DNA of 62,300 bases from Candidatus Avimonas narfae (GTDB lineage Bacteria > Bacillota > Clostridia > Oscillospirales > Acutalibacteraceae), in the NCBI GenBank assembly GCA_904395335.1, contig CAJFNR010000037.1:1-62300 (forward strand), given 5' to 3'. Shown piece after piece: positions 60,629-62,300 of the stretch (position 1 is the stretch's first letter; each line of letters begins with the position of its first letter). The notes under the pieces were generated by a model. That model saw only the letters and a list, made by a program, of their open reading frames with translations. It was not told the DNA's origin and did not search any database. The position numbers were made by a program, and so were the translations under genes.

Positions 60629-61906
60629 TTACAGCGTGTCCAGCGCCTGACGGATGTCGGCGAGGATGTCGTCCGGGTGCTCGATGCCCACGGAGAAGCG
60701 GATCAGATCAGGGGTGACGCCCGCCTCGGCCAGCTGCTGGTCATTGAGCTGGCGGTGGGTGGTGCTGGCCGGGTGCAGCACACAGGTGCGCAGATCGGCC
60801 ACATGGATGACGATGGCGGCCAGCTTCAACGCCTCCATAAAGCGGCAGGCTGCCTCCCGTCCTCCCTTAATGCCGAAGGAGATGACGCCGCAGGTGCCGT
60901 GAGGCATGTATTTTTGCGCCAGGGCGTAGTTTTTGTCGCCGGGCAGGCCGGGGTAATTGACCCAGGCGATGCGGTCGTCGCCGGACAGGTATTCCGCCAC
61001 CTTCTGAGCGTTGGAACAGTGGCGCTCCATGCGCAGGTGCAGGGTGTCGATGCCCTGGCTCAGCAGGAAAGCGTTCTGCGGGGAGGGGGCTACGCCCATG
61101 TCCCGCATCAAGTGGGTGCGGCACTTGGTGATGTAGGCGGCAGAACCGAATTGCTCGGTGTAAACGATGCCGTGATAGGAATCGTCGGGAGTGGTCAGGC
61201 CGGGGAACTTGTCCGCATGCGCCTGCCAGTCGAATTTGCCGCTGTCCACAACCATACCGCCCAGAGCGGTGGCGTGACCGTCCAGGTATTTGGAGGTGGA
61301 GTGCACCACGATATCCGCGCCAAACTCAAAGGGACGGCAGTTGATGGGGGTGGGGAAGGTGTTGTCCACGATGAGGGGCACGCCGTGGGCATGGGCCAGC
61401 CGGGCGTATTGCTCGATGTCCAGCACGTTGAGGGAAGGATTGGACAACGTTTCGCCGAATACCAGCTTGGTGTTGGGGCGGAATGCGGCCTCGATTTCTT
61501 CATCGGAGGCGCCGGGCTGGAGGAAGGTTACGTCAATGCCAAGTTCCCGCAGTGTTTTGTTGAACAGGTTGAAGGTGCCGCCGTAAATGGCCACGCCGCT
61601 GATGATGTGGTCGCCGCTGCGGGCGATGTTGCACACTGCCAGCATGGAGGCAGCCTGTCCAGCGGAGGTCATCAGTGCACCGACGCCGCCCTCCAGCGCT
61701 GCCACCTTCTGTTCCACCGCGTTGGTGGTGGGATTGGACAGGCGGGTGTAAAAATCACCGCCGATTTTCAGGTCGAACAGATCGCCCAGGGTTTCGGCGC
61801 TGTCGTATTTGAAGGTGGTGCTTTGATAAATGGGCAGTACCCGGGGTTCGCCGTTGCCGGGCTTCCACCCCTCTTGTATACATTTGGTGTCCAGATGCCA
61901 ATTCAT
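60629..61906 (-). CDS. metY: O-acetylhomoserine sulfhydrylase
   Basis: 425 residues, Cys/Met-metabolism PLP family. YQSTTFKYDSAETLGDLF, TSAGQAASMLAVCNIARSGD, VDNTFPTPINCRPFEFGADI, PLP-lysine in VHSTSKYLDGHATALGG and the Arg of THLMRDMGVAPSPQNAFLL. Length fits O-acetylhomoserine (thiol)-lyase rather than cystathionine synthase. The leader holds structured element F; no SAM riboswitch or T-box core is recognised. Confidence 0.94.
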   Translation of the reverse strand: MNWHLDTKCIQEGWKPGNGEPRVLPIYQSTTFKYDSAETLGDLFDLKIGGDFYTRLSNPTTNAVEQKVAALEGGVGALMTSAGQAASMLAVCNIARSGDHIISGVAIYGGTFNLFNKTLRELGIDVTFLQPGASDEEIEAAFRPNTKLVFGETLSNPSLNVLDIEQYARLAHAHGVPLIVDNTFPTPINCRPFEFGADIVVHSTSKYLDGHATALGGMVVDSGKFDWQAHADKFPGLTTPDDSYHGIVYTEQFGSAAYITKCRTHLMRDMGVAPSPQNAFLLSQGIDTLHLRMERHCSNAQKVAEYLSGDDRIAWVNYPGLPGDKNYALAQKYMPHGTCGVISFGIKGGREAACRFMEALKLAAIVIHVADLRTCVLHPASTTHRQLNDQQLAEAGVTPDLIRFSVGIEHPDDILADIRQALDTL

Positions 61907-61979
61907 GAATGGTGCCTCCTTTATTTTAATGGGAATAATATAACATTTTTACAGGACGGCATATGGCGGTACAATGGAA

Positions 61980-62041
61980 CTCTACCGGCAGGACCGGAGA
62001 GAATCCTTGACAATATGGCCGTGCCTTCCGCGGTTATTGTA
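61980..62041 (-). promoter_or_regulatory. weak second leader element (metY, proximal)
   Basis: Minus strand: extended -10 TGATACAAT (TACAAT 62041-62036), then a spacer and hairpin CTCT.CCGG/CCGGTAGAG (61980-62001). Its position after element F mirrors copy D after E and B after C, but shared sequence is limited to the -10 box. Confidence 0.35.
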
Positions 62042-62094
62042 TCACAAAAATTCAATCGGGGGAATCCTGTCCGACGTGATAGGAATCTTTCTTT

Positions 62095-62170
62095 TAGGAA
62101 AAGGGAACCGTCCTGAAGGGCGGCTCCAGGCCCGGGGCAGGGAGAAAAGCGATGACTCTGGGCCAGTATA
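62095..62170 (-). promoter_or_regulatory. structured leader element, copy F (metY, distal)
   Basis: Minus strand: TTGTGA, 17-bp spacer, extended -10 TGGTATACT (62170-62165); GGCCC pairing with GGGCC; CCCCGGGCCTGGAGCCG; second hairpin GGAGCCG/CGGTTCC (62127-62121/62110-62104), then CCTTTTCC. Compared with copy C (GGAGCTG/CAGTTCC), one A-T pair of the stem becomes G-C with pairing kept. Confidence 0.55.
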
Positions 62171-62300
62171 CCACACCGCAGACAAATTCACAACGGGGCG
62201 GTTTCCTTTTGTGCTGTAGGACTACAATACATATTGGACAGTTGAATAAGAAAGAGATGAAGGATAGGGCCACATCGGTTATAGTTGAAGTTGCGAGCAA
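62171..62300. other. window end, upstream of element F
   Basis: The -35 side of element F and AT-rich sequence; a frame on the minus strand here has no recognisable features. The neighbouring gene lies outside the window. Confidence 0.3.

Noticed and set aside
61907-62300. SAM riboswitch or T-box upstream of metY
   Set aside because: Neither the SAM-I core nor the T-box sequence is present.

Overview
The window reads as chromosomal DNA of an anaerobic, endospore-forming Clostridium-class Firmicute, most likely an Oscillospiraceae/Ruminococcaceae-type gut bacterium. The evidence is spmAB, CotF-like coat genes and promoters matching sigma-E, sigma-G and sigma-K; a ctsR-mcsA-mcsB-clpC operon; a glgB-glgC-glgD-glgA glycogen operon with the Firmicute-type GlgD; rubredoxin; and AGGAGG-type ribosome sites with frequent TTG/GTG starts. 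Most of it is moderately GC-rich. There are no rRNA or tRNA genes, no CRISPR array and no transposase.

Layout. 1-13.2 kb: a surface-polysaccharide cluster (initiating sugar-phosphate transferase, three GT4 glycosyltransferases, UDP-ManNAc dehydrogenase and UDP-GlcNAc 2-epimerase for UDP-ManNAcA, two heparinase II/III-family proteins, a polymerase/ligase and a flippase). Its distal half (6.2-13.2 kb) is clearly AT-richer and ends in a strong terminator. 13.3-17.2 kb: polysaccharide deacetylase, amidase with SH3 domain, two Gfo/Idh/MocA oxidoreductases. 17.3-25 kb: AbrB-like regulator, spmAB, feoAB, two acetyltransferases and a protein with two tandem repeats of about 85 residues. 25.3-31.1 kb: glycogen synthesis. 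31.2-38.2 kb: DNA repair methyltransferase, XRE regulator, spore-surface genes, an orphan PemK/MazF toxin, nucleotidase, hydrolase, rubredoxin and a GH4 glycosidase. 38.6-47.3 kb: diguanylate cyclase, TrmL, a tiny Asn/Gln-rich spore-type peptide, cobalamin lower-ligand genes (cobT-cobS-cobC-like), PspA and a TPM protein, and MTA/SAH nucleosidase. 47.8-53.8 kb: FeoB-associated protein, ComM-like ATPase, methyltransferase, PnuC, PC4-like protein, an orphan fumarase beta subunit, a DivIVA-like coiled coil. 54.1-59 kb: protein-arginine-phosphorylation and Clp stress operon under a CtsR operator. 59.1-62.3 kb: a candidate toxin/immunity pair, a YbaK-type deacylase and metY.

The least explained signal is non-coding. 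Leaders of four unrelated metabolic genes (cobT, mtnN, pnuC, metY), each on the same strand as its gene, carry related structured elements. Each begins at an extended -10 box (TGGTATACT-like), then a helix strand GCCCAGG, a variable middle, the partner strand CCTGGGC followed by YTGGAG, and a second hairpin closed by a TTCC/CCAATTC box. The second hairpin keeps its pairing while its sequence changes between copies. At several loci one unit runs into a second -10-like box. I recognise no known riboswitch in them; they look like an undescribed family of promoter-linked structured RNA leaders.
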